Of a DNA stretch of 64,000 nt, positions 1 to 11,591 are shown one piece after another. Numbering within the stretch: position 1 is the stretch's first letter; every line of letters begins with the position of its first letter. The stretch is taken from the NCBI GenBank assembly GCA_019671005.1, contig CM033725.1, positions 30,655,338-30,719,337 of the forward strand. The letters are read 5' to 3'. The DNA is from Hibiscus mutabilis. Lineage: Eukaryota > Streptophyta > Magnoliopsida > Malvales > Malvaceae. The position numbers and the translations under genes are program-made. The notes under the pieces are model-generated. The model was not told the origin of the DNA. It worked only from the letters and a program-made list of their open reading frames with translations, and ran no database searches.

Positions 1-619
1 TTCGTCCGTTTAATGAATATAATTCTATTTTAATCATTTCCAAAATTTTTCAAAAGCTCTATTCCCGAGCTTGTTCCGTTCGTTTAAGTGAGGGGAAAAC
101 ACTTTGCTCATGTAAGGATATTGATTCTCCGTATGAGCCTAGCAAGTACCTTCGGGACTCATATGCCTCATTTCTTCGTAAGGATACCGATCATTCGAGT
201 AGACATAGGAAGTGAGTCCTTTTGAGTTGAACTTGGTTCGTTTGAAGCCTATAATGGTCGAGAACCAAGGGTCTTGCTACCCTTAGTAGGGGACATCAAG
301 GACAACTCGGGTACCTTTTTAGAACCTAACCAAGTTTGAGAATCTAGAGCCTACCCCATTAGAGCCATATGAAAAACTTAGGTTCTTTTTAGTTTAGTCA
401 AAATCATTTCGCAAAGATAATCCGTGGAGACATATCCTAGAGTGTTGGAATGCATGCTCAGAGTTATTTAAGCAATGAAATTATTTTGGGCCCTTTTGTT
501 TTCTTGTATCTAATCTTTCATTTTTTTGTTGTTTTTCTTGTATAATCTTGTATCATCACTCTATTTCAAGAAGGGTTTTGATTCTTTAAAATATATGCTT
601 AGTTAGAAATGTTGTAACC
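1..619 (+). other. T1 5' untranslated leader
   Basis: No coding sequence. The stretch aligns by eye with the leader of T2 (reverse complement of 16847-17564): both contain a short stem-loop with AAGCTC and GAGCTT arms, then a block reading GAGAATCTA followed by GCCTACCCC and AGAGCCAT (near 340-370 here, about 17050-17090 in T2). The primer-binding site and 5' LTR must lie upstream of base 1. Long structured leaders between LTR and first ORF are usual for this lineage and would carry packaging signals. Confidence 0.7.
54..72 (+). other. Conserved leader stem-loop (T1)
   Basis: AAGCTC (54-59), 7-base loop, GAGCTT (67-72): a perfect 6 bp stem. The same stem with a 7-base loop occurs in the T2 leader at 17327-17345. 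Conservation in two diverged copies suggests a role in the RNA, for example dimerisation or packaging; that role is inference. Confidence 0.5.
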
Positions 620-2864
620 ATGGATGGAAGTGTCCTGAAATTGGAATAAGAGAATGCAAAAGTTCGTCAGTAGTCTGAAGTTAATGAACGAACTTATGGG
701 GACAGAGTGGTAGCTGATCATGAAACAAAAACTTTAGAATATGCCTACATCAACATTAAGCAGAATAACATACAGGAGCTGCAGAAAATCTGGGAGCACT
801 TTGACTGTAAGACCAAGCAGCTGTTCTATGAAACCTACGGAGATATAGCATATTTGTTGTATATGAAGGTTGATGAACAATTCTTGATGGCTTTTGTCCA
901 ATTCTAGAATCCGGGGTATTGCTGCTTACTTTCAATGGAGAGGATATGATGCCCACGTTTGAAGAATACTTGGCTCTATTCAACCTACGCAAAGTGAAGA
1001 GGAATTGGGTCTATGTTAAGCCTCCTAAGAAAAACCCTGTACTCAAGACTTCAAGCTTTTGCTGGCATGAGTGATGGATGGGTTAAGGGACTGATACGGA
1101 AAAGAGGCGGCAATTTTTCCTTTCCTTGGACAAGTATCTTAAATATAATTCCAGTTCACCCAGATAAAGAAAAGAGAGTGGATCTCCTGGCAATTGCGAT
1201 CTACGGTTTGCTCATCTTTCCAAGGGTCCTTAGTAACATTGATGTAGCATTGCTTGACTTCTTTGAGTAGCTGAAAAAGGGAGTTAATCCAATACCTACT
1301 GTGCTAGCTAAAACTTTTATCTCGTTGAATAAATGCAGATAGGTCGAAGGTGTGCGCTTCGGAGGGTGTGCTCCATTACTTCAGGTTTGGACCCTCAGCC
1401 ATTTTCGGAAATGCCCAACTTTGACTGTCAAATGTATTCTCCCCAAAATTCTCTCATATTCGTGCATTCTTGGAAAAAGATTGGCCAGTTATTAAGAAAA
1501 AGCAAATGTGTGGACATTTTCAAAGACCGCCGTGATGAAGACATCAAATGAGGGGTTCTTTGGATGGGCCATGCTAATATCCTGTACAAGTGTGGAGATT
1601 TCAATTTCCTAATGCTGTTAGGTTTGTGGGGAGGGATTAGATGTTCTTATTTGCTAGTATCTCAATAGTATGGTTCTCGACAGTTCACCCCATTCACTAC
1701 TAGTCTCAGTTCATCAGAGTTCGAATTCTAGGGAGAGTTTAGGTAGAAGGTACATATGATTGGTGACTTGTGGAACAACTGTTATCATATGGAGGTAGAA
1801 TATGATAGTCACTGCATGTACACCCCTGACTATGATGTTTGGAGACAGATAAGGATGAATGACAAGGTCATATTACCTTCACCTGGCCAAGCCAAGTCTT
1901 TAGAAGAACACTTGAAGGTGGTCCCTTCTAAAACTGATATCCTAAGAGAAGAGTTAAGGAGAGCTAAGCTGGAGATAGAGGCTCTGGGAGAACAGAGCCA
2001 ACAAGATAAGTTTGAGTCACAGCTTGACATAGACAAATTCAAAGGAGAGACAGATCGGGTAACGAAGGTGTACTTGGATTTGAAAGAGAAGTATGAGATT
2101 CAGAGAGTTGAATTCCTCAAATTTCAGGACAAGGTTCGCAATGCTGACTTGCGTAAAAGCCCAGATCAGTGGAAGCAGGAAATTGAACAAGCTATGGGCA
2201 AAGAAAGAGAACGAGGCAATGGGAGATTGAAAAGTATAGATGGGCACTCGCAGAAGAACAAAAGGAGAATAAACAAGTGGCATAAAACGAGAGAGATAAA
2301 CGAGCTCTAGAGAGGGAAAAAGAGAACGTGGCTGCTTGGAAAAGGAAAGCCCAGGATAACAAGAACCGTTTGCTTGAATTACAGGCAACGTATGATGAAA
2401 CTTGTAAGAAGTTGAAACAGAGCCAGGATTTTATCGCCGAATTGCAAGTCAAGATGGATGTCCTGAACCAGTCCCTCTAGGAGTTACAGAATGATCACAT
2501 TTACTCAAAACTCCAAACTAGCTTGAATGAGAATGATGCCTTGGGAGAGCAAATGGAAGAAATGAATAACATCATTCAAGAATACAAAACGAAGATATTG
2601 GTCCTTGAGGATATAGCTGATGGAGGCAGTGATTACTGGTTTATGTGTCTCAGAGATAATGCATGAAGGTTCCAAGAACGAGATCAATTTGATAGGACTG
2701 TCATGACTCAAGTTCAAGATATGGCTCAACATGTGATGATGCTCACCACCGAAGCTGCAACTCTTCATCGGTACATCAAGCCAGTAGGGGAGGTGGGACC
2801 AAGGCTTATATGGCTAGTTGAAGAAATCAAGGAATTAGGAGCTCGTGCTAAAAAATACTTGTAA
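620..2864 (+). pseudogene. T1 ORF1: DUF7745 / plant-mobile-domain-like protein with C-terminal coiled coil, broken
   Basis: ATG at 620 opens a frame interrupted almost at once by stops, then readable as LQKIWEHFDCKTKQLFYETYG, LLYMKVDEQFL, GMSDGWVKGLI, HPDKEKRVDLLAIAIYG and related blocks, with several frame changes. These match, from memory, the DUF7745 proteins annotated in cotton. The second half (1756-2300) is rich in E, K, Q and R in heptad-like spacing, a probable coiled coil, and ends in KELGARAKKYL at 2864. In Tat/Ogre elements an ORF of unknown function precedes gag; this fills that position. At least four stops or frameshifts make it non-functional. The alternative, a captured host PMD gene, is unlikely because T2 carries the same ORF in the same place. 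Confidence 0.75.
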
Positions 2865-3122
2865 AAGATATGGAAAAGTTGATGTAATAAGGACCTTTTG
2901 ACATTCAATAAAGCTATCTCTAAAAGCAGATATTTTATTGAACAAATATTTCTTCATTTGCATTCATGCATTTGCATCATTCTTTTGTTTGTTGGTTGGT
3001 TTTTACATAGCATTACTGCATTCATAACATAACAAGACACTAACTTAAATATAAAAATGATAGAAAACGCTAAAATAGCCAAAACAACCCACAAGTATGG
3101 TACACAGTCATAGACAAAAGTA
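2865..3122 (+). other. T1 linker between ORF1 and gag
   Basis: AT-rich spacer with no supportable coding sequence. T2 has a spacer of similar size in the same place (24308-24539), and both end just before an ATG that begins a gag frame reading MEDRVEALE or MDDRLAKVEQ. It may contain an internal ribosome entry or splice function, but nothing visible decides this. Confidence 0.5.
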
Positions 3123-5260
3123 ATGGAAGATAGGGTGGAAGCCTTGGAAGTCAACCACAAAGCACCCATGATCGATTAGATAAGTTGGAAAGTGATTTGA
3201 AGCAAGAAATGGAGCTGGTACACTAAAAGATAGTCAGCTCGATTACAGCTACTCTAGGGTTTAAGGACCCAGATGCAACAAAAACTGGTGAGGAAACCTA
3301 TGCTCTACCCCGATTCCAGGGAATGACTTTCATCTATCCTAGAATGAAAAAGGAAGCTTCTACAACGAAGGTTAAGATACCTTCCCACTTTGCTGAAACT
3401 TCCACCCGAAATGAGTCAAAGGCCAACACTAAAGGGGCTCACAACTATGAGGTGCCTGATCTCGATGAAATTGCTGATAAAGCTAAGGCCAAAAAGAAAT
3501 GGGAGGATCGATATGAGAAGCTTGAAGGAATGATCAAATCCTTCCAAGAAGAAAGCACTCATGGAAGGGTGGATGCTAGAGAGTTGAGTTTGGTGACAGA
3601 TTTAGTGATGCCCCCAAAATTCAAGGACCCTAATTTTGAGAATTACAATGGAACCACATGCCCATCAGCACATCTAACCATGTAATGCGGGAAGATGTCA
3701 ATGTACCTGGACAATGAGAAGGTACTTATTCATTGATTCTAGGATAGCTTAGTGGGATCAGCCGCACGTTGGTATATGTAGTTAAGTCGGGTCAATATTT
3801 GATCATGGAAGGATTTATTAAGAGCTTTTAGTGAGCAGTACAAACATGTCACTAACATTATCTCAACCAGACTAGTCCTGCAAGGGATGGAACAAAAGCA
3901 TCATGAAAGTTTCCGTCAATACGCGCAAAGGTGGAGGGATGCAGCTGCTTAGGTTCAGCTACCATTGCTTGTGAATGAAATCACCCAATGTTTGTAGAAA
4001 CCTTGAAAGGTTCATTTTATGATCGTATGATAAATCATGCAACCAAAAGCTTCGCGGACATGTTAATGAATGGCGAGTTGATCTTCGCGGCTGTCAAGAG
4101 TGGAAAATTGGATGGAGGAGAAACAAAAAAACCATACAAGAAGAAGAAGAGTGAGGTGAATGCAACCAATGTCTATAACCTCAATTATTCAAAGGGGGTG
4201 GTTTTCAATAAACCCAATACGTCAACTCTAGTCTCTGTTGCAACAAGCTCGTCGAAGGAAGAATGAAGATATCAAGGGAATTCAAAACCATACTTCCCTC
4301 CTATCCCAATGACATATACAAAACTGTTCGCTGAACTGATCAAGTTGTAGATGGTACTACCATGCCATGTTTCTCCTTTCTCACCTCCATATCTCATGTG
4401 GTACGATGAAAAGGCGCAATGTGAGTACCATACAGGTATTAGGGGGCATATAATTGAAAATTGTACTGCCTTCAAAAGAGTGGTAGATGACCTGAGGAAA
4501 TCAGGCATGTTGTCATTCAAAACATCTGAAGAGAAAGGAAGTGAATGCCATCATCGAAGAAAAGGACAAGAGGGTCAGAAGATATGTTGCTGAAATCAAG
4601 GCATCACTGAAATGGGTGTGGACCCAAATGGTTGCAGCTTGGTTGTTAAAAAGAGAAGCCTAGGAGATGACGGTTGAAGATATGCTATACTGTGAGTACC
4701 ATAAAGCTGGAGGACATGAGCACAAATGCTTCTCGGAATTCAAACTCCTGGTTTAGTCTAAGATGGATAATAAAGAGCTTAAGCTTTTCGAAAGAGGAAG
4801 CAAGAAGCACATTATCGATGTATGTGCAGTAGAAGAGACAAACCCAAGGAAATATTATACAGGGATGAAGCCTTTGGTTATCAAGACCAAGGCAAGTGTA
4901 AATGAACATACGAAAGGTGTGACCCCGCAACTAATAATTAAGGAACCAACTTGATTCCCATACAAGAACAGCAAGCAGGTCCATTGGAACTATGCCTGTT
5001 CAGTAATAACACCGGGGGAATCATCGGTTGGAGATAAGACAAAGGAGGAACCAATAAATGAAGGAAGCCACTTAACAATGAGTGGAAGATTGTACTCCCT
5101 GCCAGTGGTAGAAGACAGAGATGCGGTATAGAGAAAAACTGCTACTAAATAGCTAGAGAAAGAAGACGAAAGAGATTTCTTTAGAGGGAAGTCACTAGTG
5201 TATCATGAACCTATCAAGGAGTAAGAAGCTCAAGAATTTCTAAAGATACTCAAACACAGT
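3123..5260 (+). pseudogene. T1 gag, broken
   Basis: Start chosen at MEDRVEALE, which matches the T2 gag start. Capsid-like blocks follow: ELSLVTDLVMPPKFKDPNFE, YNGTTCPSAHLTM, then GSAARWYM, VLQGMEQKHHESFRQYAQRW and VETLKGSFYDRMINHATKSF. Two short C/H clusters occur: CEYHTGIRGHIIENC near 4430-4470 and CEYHKAGGHEHKC near 4690-4730. T2 has the equivalents at the same points, so these are probably the nucleic-acid-binding motifs of this family in place of a standard CCHC knuckle. Stops and frameshifts occur near 3172, 3684, 3950, 4266 and later, so no full-length product is possible. Confidence 0.8.
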
Positions 5261-6467
5261 GAGTACAGTATGGTAGAGAAGCTTTACAAGCTCCTATATT
5301 GTCTCTATTACTGAGTTTCGAGGGTCACCGCGAGGCCTTGCTGAAGATTCTAAAATGAACATTTGTGCCAAAGGAGATTTCGACTGACAAGATGGATATG
5401 TTGGTCGATAATATTGCTGTGAACAATTTTATCTCTTTCAATGACGAGGAAATACCTGAAGGAGGGAGAGGATCATGCAAAGCTTTGCATATTTCCACAA
5501 GATGCAAAGGAAACATGTTCCAGGTGACTTAATTGATAATGGATCAGCCCTAAATGTTCTCCCATTGGAAACATTAAAGAAGTTACCAATAGACAGCTCG
5601 CATATGAGGGTTTATCAGAACACTGTGAGAGCATTTGATGGGACACAAAGGGAGGTGATAGGAAGAATTGAAGTACCTTTGCAAATTGGACCACCAACTT
5701 TCGAGGTGGAGTTTATGGTCATGGACATAAAACCCAGTTATAGTTGCTTACTTGGGCATCCATGGATTCATACAGCAGGAGCAGTCCCCTCCACTTTACA
5801 CCAGAAGTTAAAATTTGTGATTGATGGTCAGCTAGTAACGATAGGTACAAAGTAGGAAATCATTGCATCAGTAGCCACTGATGCACCCTACATCGAGGTC
5901 GATGAGGGTGCACTTGAGTTTCACTTTAGGACATTAGAGCTAGTCAATGCAACCTTTTTCACTGAAAAAAGTAAAGTACCAAAACTCGAATTATCAAACT
6001 GTGCAAAAATGCAGGTGAAGCAAACACTCGAAAAAGGAGCTGAAGCCGGAAAAGGATTTGGGAAGAGTCATCAAGGGAGGTTGTATCCCATGGTTATCCC
6101 TGCCAAGAATAATTGATTTGGTTTAGGTTTCAAACCTAACCATTGGCAGAGAAAAGCAGAAATTAGAAAGCACCAAGAAAGAAGAAAGATAAGATTGAAG
6201 GGTGAGGAGATTGAATGGGAGCCAATGACATTCCCACCTTTAATCCATAACTTCAGATTTGAAGGCCTATTAGACCCAAATGCTCAAGTGAATGAGGAGG
6301 AGAAAGGAAAGAATGACCTATGCGAAGCATTTGAGAAGATGGGCATCAATGCTGTGACAAGCGAGGAAGGAGAAAACAAGTACTTGTCCATGATTTTCCC
6401 CTACTCTGAACTTGACAACTGGACTGCTGAAGAAATTCATATCCTCTTTGAGACAGTTTCAGAGTAA
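5261..6467 (+). pseudogene. T1 aspartic protease and downstream gag-pol linker, broken
   Basis: The retropepsin core is readable at 5475-5855: LIDNGSALNVLPLETLKKLP carries the catalytic D in a DNGS context, which I recall as the usual form in cotton relatives rather than DTG/DSG. FMVMDIKPSYSCLLGHPWIH is the C-terminal signature with ILG-like LLG. A stop follows at 5855. Downstream (5880-6466) a glycine- and lysine-rich segment (KGAEAGKGFGKSHQG, G-patch-like) and an acidic linker continue until TAA at 6465-6467. The protease supplies polyprotein cleavage in the element's particle. Stops upstream of the core separate it from gag. Confidence 0.8.
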
Positions 6468-6520
6468 TTCTCAGAACCCACCCTTTTTCCTTTGGACCCG
6501 AAGGCAATTAGGAATCTTAT

Positions 6521-6701
6521 GTAAAGGGTCTATGTCAAAACTTATAATTTGAATTTCAATAAAGATGCATATTTTCTTTCCAGTAAATCTTGTGTGGCAA
6601 ACTATTTTCATAAGTAAAACTCAAAGCAAAATAAAAACTAAAAAAAAATCATTCCATTCATCTCTTTTCTTTGTATATATTTTATGCCCTTTTCTTTGCA
6701 G
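6521..6701 (+). other. Putative Ogre-type intron between protease and RT (T1)
   Basis: Donor candidate GTAAAG at 6521 and acceptor TTTCTTTGCAG ending at 6701, with a pyrimidine-rich run before the acceptor. T2 has the same layout: GTAAAGGG at 28092 and TTGTTTCAG ending at 28299. The words around both donors agree (TGTAAAGGG then CTATGT). Splicing of an intron at this position is established for Ogre elements. No transcript evidence is available here. Confidence 0.55.
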
Positions 6702-7827
6702 GTCTTTATATATCAATGGCACAAACGACTCCGAGTTAGACCTTGAGGTTAATTTTGAACTACCCTTATGACTAGAAGAAGTTGAGAATATTGACGATGA
6801 AGAAGAATATTACTTGCCCAATGATCTGCTCAGAATGGTAGAATGAGAAGCGAAACAGATTCTACCCCATAAGGAAGAGTAGGAAATTCTGAATCTTGGT
6901 ACATAAGAAGAAAAGCGCGTAGTGAAGATTGGCACCACCATTACAGCTAATACTCGACAAAACCTAATAGATCTCCTAAAGGAATTCAAAGATATTTTTG
7001 CCTAGTCATACCAAGACATTCTTGGTCTTGACACTGATATTGTTGTACATCGGCTTCCTATAAAGGTGGGATGCGAGTCTGTGAAGTAGAAACTAAGAAG
7101 GATGAAAGCTGAGATGCTCCTCAAGATTAGAGATGAAGTGAAGAAGCAATTTGATGCAGGGTTTCTAGAAGTAGCAAAATATCCATAATGGGTGGCTAAC
7201 ATCGTCCCAGTCTCTAAAAAAGATGGAAAAGTACGCATGTGCCTTGATTATAGAGACCTCAACAGAGCAAGCCCCGAAGATAATTTCCCATTACCACACA
7301 TGGATAACACAGCTGGGCACTCCCTTTTCTCTTTCATTGATGGTTTCTCCGGGTATAACTAGATTAAAATGTGCCAGAAGATATGGAAAATACTACCTTC
7401 ATAACATTGTGGGGAACCTTTCGCTATAAGGTAATGCCCTTTGGTTTAAAGAATTCAAGGGCAACCTACCAAAGATCCATGGTCACCCTTTTTCATGATA
7501 TGATGCACCGGGAAATAGAAGTATACATGGACAATAGGATCGCCAAATCCCGATCTGAAGAGGAGCATTTGGTGAACCTACAAAACCTTTTTCAAAGGTT
7601 GAGGAAATTCCAGCTAAAGCTTAACCCAAACAAGTGTACATTTGGGGTTTCATCTTGAAAATTATTAGGCTTTGTGGAAGTAAGAGAAGAATTGAGATTG
7701 ATCCAGATAAGATTAAAGCCATATAAGAACTCCCATCACCTCAAACAGAGAAGGAGGTTCATGGTTTCCTAGGGAGGTTAAATTACATCACCCATTTTAT
7801 CTCTAGTTAACTGATAAATGTGATCCA
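6702..7827 (+). pseudogene. T1 reverse transcriptase, broken
   Basis: Fingers and palm are readable in pieces: AEMLLKIRDEVKKQFDAGFL, SKKDGKVRMCLDYRDLNRAS, FSFIDGFSGYN (motif A, catalytic D present), then GLKNSRATYQRSMVTLFHDM and EIEVYMDNRIAKS. The last corresponds to the YVDD box but reads YMDN, so one catalytic Asp is lost. Four residues are missing before NTAGHS compared with T2. Stops and frame changes occur at about 6840, 7010, 7190, 7360 and 7657. The thumb/connection part is AIxELPSPQTEKEVHGFLGRLNYI-like, read across frames. Non-functional. Confidence 0.85.
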
Positions 7828-8370
7828 ATGTTTAGGCTACGTAGGAAGAATAACCCAGACACATGGAATGAAGAATGTCAGATAGCCTTAGAAAGAATCA
7901 AAGAGCAGTTAATTAATCCTCCTGTCCTAGTACTGCCAGTTCCCAGGAAACCATTGATTTTATACCTGATGGTGTATGAAAACTCTATAGGTTGTGTGCT
8001 AGGACAACATGATGAAACTGAAAAGAAAGAAAAGGAAATATATTACCTGAGCAAGAAGTTCATCGAATACGAGACCAGATACTCCTCAATAGAGAGGTTA
8101 TGTTGCGCTTTGGTATGGGTAGCTAAGAGGCTCAGGCAGTATATGCTATATCACACTACGTGGCTAATTTTGAAATTGGATCCTTTAAAGTTCATGATGG
8201 AAGCTCCAACCCTGTCGGGAATATTAGCGCATTGGCAAATGTTATTGTCAAAGTTTGATATCCAATATGTAAATCAGAAAGTAGTAAAGGGGAGTGCCAT
8301 AGCTAACTTTTTGGCAAGCCGCGCTTGTGATGACTACGAAGTATTAAATTTTAATTTTCCCGACGAAGAG
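7828..8370 (+). pseudogene. T1 RNase H (first, gypsy-type) domain
   Basis: One open frame of 246 codons (7828-8568) covers this domain and runs into the next. Readable marks are NSIGCVLGQHDETEKKEKEI, YYLSKKFIEYETRYSSIERL, CCALVWVAKRLRQYMLYHTT and KGSAIANFLASRAC. The first catalytic Asp (normally within the strand before the VLGQ block) is not obvious: the strand reads LYLMVYENSIG, as in Tat relatives, where this domain is thought degenerate and replaced by the second RNase H. It would have removed the RNA strand after minus-strand synthesis. Confidence 0.8.
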
Positions 8371-8389
8371 ATGATGTGTATTTCAGAGG

Positions 8390-8800
8390 ATGTTGAAGTT
8401 CCAACAGAATCATGGATCTTGAACTTCGATGGTGCTGCAAACACTTTAGGACGTGGTATTGGGGCAGTTTTGGTTTCACCGGAAGGGGATTACTACCCCT
8501 TCACTTATCGTTTGAAATTCTTCTACGCCAATAATATGGAAAATATGAGGCTTGCGTATAGGGACTAAGAGAGGCTATTCAAAGGAAAATATGTAATCTA
8601 AAAGTTTTTGGAGAGTCGACATTAGTTATCTATCATATACGAGGCGAATGAGAGACGAAAGATGCAAAACTAATAGAATATCACAAGTTGGTCCTTGAAT
8701 TAACCAAAGAATTCAATGAGATCACTTTTAAGTATCTCCCCAGAGAAGACAATCAGATGGTTGATGCTTTAGCTACTTTAGACACCATGTTTAAAGCAAG
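8390..8800 (+). pseudogene. T1 second RNase H (archaeal-type, aRH), broken
   Basis: Reads SWILNFDGAANTLGRGIGAV then LVSPEGDYYPFTYRLKFFYA and NN: the DGAAN strand with a catalytic Asp and the GxGAVLVSP turn identify the second, archaeal-type RNase H that marks the Tat clade. The frame stops at 8568 and continues in other frames as far as a block resembling NQMVDALATLD near 8755-8785. The catalytic Glu region (NN..MRLAYRD in place of EY.A) is altered. T2 lacks this whole domain by deletion. Confidence 0.7.
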
Positions 8801-8944
8801 TGAAGTTTCTAGGATGATACCTATCAATGTTAGATTCCCCAGCTTATTGCTATGACGTGGAAGAAGAAGTAGATGGCCAACCGTGGTACTATGACATTCT
8901 GCAGTATATAAAGTCGCAACAATACTCATCCCAGGCAACGAAAA

Positions 8945-10005
8945 ATGAGAAATATGATCAGGAAATTGGCATCAGAGTATGTTCTTGATAGAGAAATTTT
9001 GTACAAGAGAAGTCGAGATCAGGTGCTTCTGAGATGTGTGGATGCAAAAGAAGCTCAGCTGATCCTAGAAGAGGTTCATGAGGGAGTTTGTGGAACTCAC
9101 CCTAGCAGCCTCACCATGGCCAGAGGAATCATGCACTTTGGATATTATTGGTCAACTATGGATGGGGATTGCATCAATTATTCTTGCAAATGCCACAAAT
9201 GCCAAATTTATGCTGAAAAGGTTCATATACCTCCTCAGTCACTCCATGTTATGTCAGTTCCTTGGCCATTTTCCATGTGAGGCATAGATGTCATCGGTCA
9301 GATTCATCCAAAGGCGTCAAATGGATATTGATTTATTTTGGTAGCTATCGATTACTTCACAAAGTGGGTTAGAGCAACCTCATATGCAAATGTCACTGGA
9401 TCTATAGTTTGTAAATTCTTGAAAAAAGAAATTATTTGTTGGTATGGCTTGCCTGAAAGTATCATAACCGATAATGCCTCCAATCTGAATAAAAAGATGA
9501 TAGCAAGAGTCTGTGAGCAGTTCAATGTCAAACATCATAATTTAGTGATATGTCGCCCAAAGATTAATGGGGCAGTGGAGGCTGAAAATAAGAATATCAA
9601 GAAGATAGTCGCAAAAATGGTTGACACTTATAAAGACGGGCATGAGAAATTACCGTTTGCCTTATATGTATACCAAACTGCAGTGCGAACATCCACCGGG
9701 GCAACACCATTTTCTTTTGTGTGCGTAGTAGAAGCAGTATTGCCAATTGAGATAGAGATTCCATCGCTCTGCGTCTTAATGGAAGCAAAATTGGAGGAAG
9801 CATAATGGATCCAAGTGAGATGTGACTAGCTGGATCTAATTGATGAAAAAAGGTTGAAGGCATTGTGTCATGGGCAGATGTACCAAAGAAGGATGATAAG
9901 GGCACATGAGAAGAAAGTTCGCTTGAGATGATTCCAAGAAGGTGATTTGGTATTAAAGAAGAGGTTTCCAATTCAAATTAATTTTGGCCAATTCAGTCAA
10001 AAAGT
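8945..10005 (+). pseudogene. T1 integrase, C-terminus replaced
   Basis: Zinc-binding HHCC part: EVHEGVCGTHPSSLTMARGI then KCHKCQIYAEKVH. The catalytic core retains all three acidic residues in recognisable surroundings: VAIDYFTKW, IITDNASN and NGAVEAENKNIKK. AVRTSTGATPFSFV and AVLPIEIEIPSL follow. Stops at 9279 and 9803 break it. After FQEGDLVLKK (about 9940) the frame should continue with GKWMPNWEGPYVV as in T2; instead it passes into other sequence and then a purine tract, so the C-terminal DNA-binding part is missing. Confidence 0.85.
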
Positions 10006-10010
10006 ATTAT

Positions 10011-10133
10011 GTCTAAAGAAGAAAAAGGAAAAGAAAAGAAAAAAATTAAAAGGAAAAGAAAAGAAAAAAGAAAAAGGAAAAAGGAAAAAGGAAAAAAGAA
10101 GAAAAAAGGAAAAGAAAAAAAAGAAAAAAAATG
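10011..10133 (+). repeat. Purine-only A/G tract after T1 integrase
   Basis: About 120 bases almost entirely A and G, built of AAAAGAAAAG-like units. T2 has purine tracts in the corresponding zone (30740-30783 and 31456-31525). The lysine/glutamate-rich ORF over it is a composition artefact. Such mirror-like homopurine runs could form triplex DNA; that is inference. Confidence 0.75.
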
Positions 10134-10135
10134 GG

Positions 10136-11591
10136 GTGTTCAAAATGAAAACCCGTAAAAGGCGTTTTGAAACCAAATGAGGACTTGAGTTGAAAACCAA
10201 TGAAGGGCGGCTCAGGTAGTTGATATGGTAGGAAATTCTCTCAAAGACATGACATAGATGTCTTCTTGCATTGTCACCATTTTCGAAGTTTGCTCGGCAT
10301 GGGTAGCATTCAGGACATCTCACGACATTTTGACAGGAGGAGTGTGGTCATTGATATCTGAATATTTGTAATTTCTTTGCTATTTGCCACAACATTAATA
10401 AAATTTCATTGACCTTCTTTTCTTTGCTTAAACCTTTTCCCTTTTCACATAAGCATCTTGCATTGAAATGAGGATTAAAAAGTTTGACATCATTTAAAAC
10501 ATGCAAAAGATTCTGAGCATTACTCTAAGATTTGTTTAAAAGGGTGTTGGAACTATAAGGCATTTGGTGGTTGAGTTTTGAACTTGGAGCATGAAAAATC
10601 ACAAAGCACATAAAAATTTTCAAGAAGGAGATAAGTTTTGCTACAAAGATCCACATGCAAGCAATTCAAAATACACTCCAAGGACGATAATTTGAGAGTT
10701 CCCAAGAAACTCTGAGGGTTTTTGGTGTTATTTTAAGGCAGCATGTTGCAAAAAGAGATGCCTATACAAGATAGTCATTATTCCACAAACAATGAAAACA
10801 ATTTTACAGACATTGGAGAAGATAACTAAAGATATAAGGGTTTTCATTCAAGTTTCAGGAAGGCATGTCACTGAATATTGTTGACAGCATAGTAAATTTA
10901 GTCTTTCTTCCACAACAATGGGAACAATTTTACAGACATTTGAGGAGATGTCTCGAGTTGTAAGGGTTTTCATTCGAGTTTTTGAGTTTCAAGAAGACCT
11001 GACACTGAATATTGACATATCAACTACAATGATAGTTTGACAAAGGCTATAAGAATGTTGAAGAATATGAGGATAAAGTCAGTCCTTCCAACCAAGAGTA
11101 CAAGATAACTGGATTGAGCAAGCAAATGTGCAAAAGATTAGAAGTTTTCTATAAAGATGTGCAAAGAATGAGAATGACGAAGATTATTTTTAGAGGAATG
11201 ATCAGTGGAATGTTAACAACAAGAAATCGTTAGAGCCATCTAGGTTTGAAAGATGGGCAATTGTTAACGTTCTCGCTCGTTGTGATCCTAATAACATTGT
11301 GTAAAGTCTTATTCAGTATGGAGAAATGAAAGGAATTCATACTGCTTCCTCCTTTGATGAGATAGGCCAGAATAGACACCTACCATCTCCTTCCAGAGTT
11401 GAGAAAATGTTTGAGATGATACAGTCCAAGTTTCCTGGAACTTCAGTTTCTTTTTTGTCCACTACCTAACAGAAAATAACGAAAGAAACTTAAAGAACAA
11501 AAGAAAAGCAACATGCATTCATTTGATAGGCATCCTTAGGGGCATGCATATCATAGTAGCATCCATTCATTTTTGACAGGTTTGGAGCATT
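10136..11591 (+). other. T1 3' UTR, unique part
   Basis: Non-coding. It opens with repeats of the type GAAAACCCGTAAAAGGCG (10146 on) and GGGCGGCTCAGG (10206), also present in T2 at 30899-30966. The remainder (to 11591) contains several loosely repeated phrases, for instance CCACAACAATGG...AATTTTACAGACATT at 10790 and 10910, but no frame worth calling. Confidence 0.6.

Noticed and set aside
620..2864. A host plant-mobile-domain gene
   Set aside because: Same ORF in the same slot in T1 and T2, between leader and gag, with no host-like exon structure.
9947..10180. Lysine/glutamate-rich ORF
   Set aside because: Composition artefact of a homopurine tract; no start context or domain.
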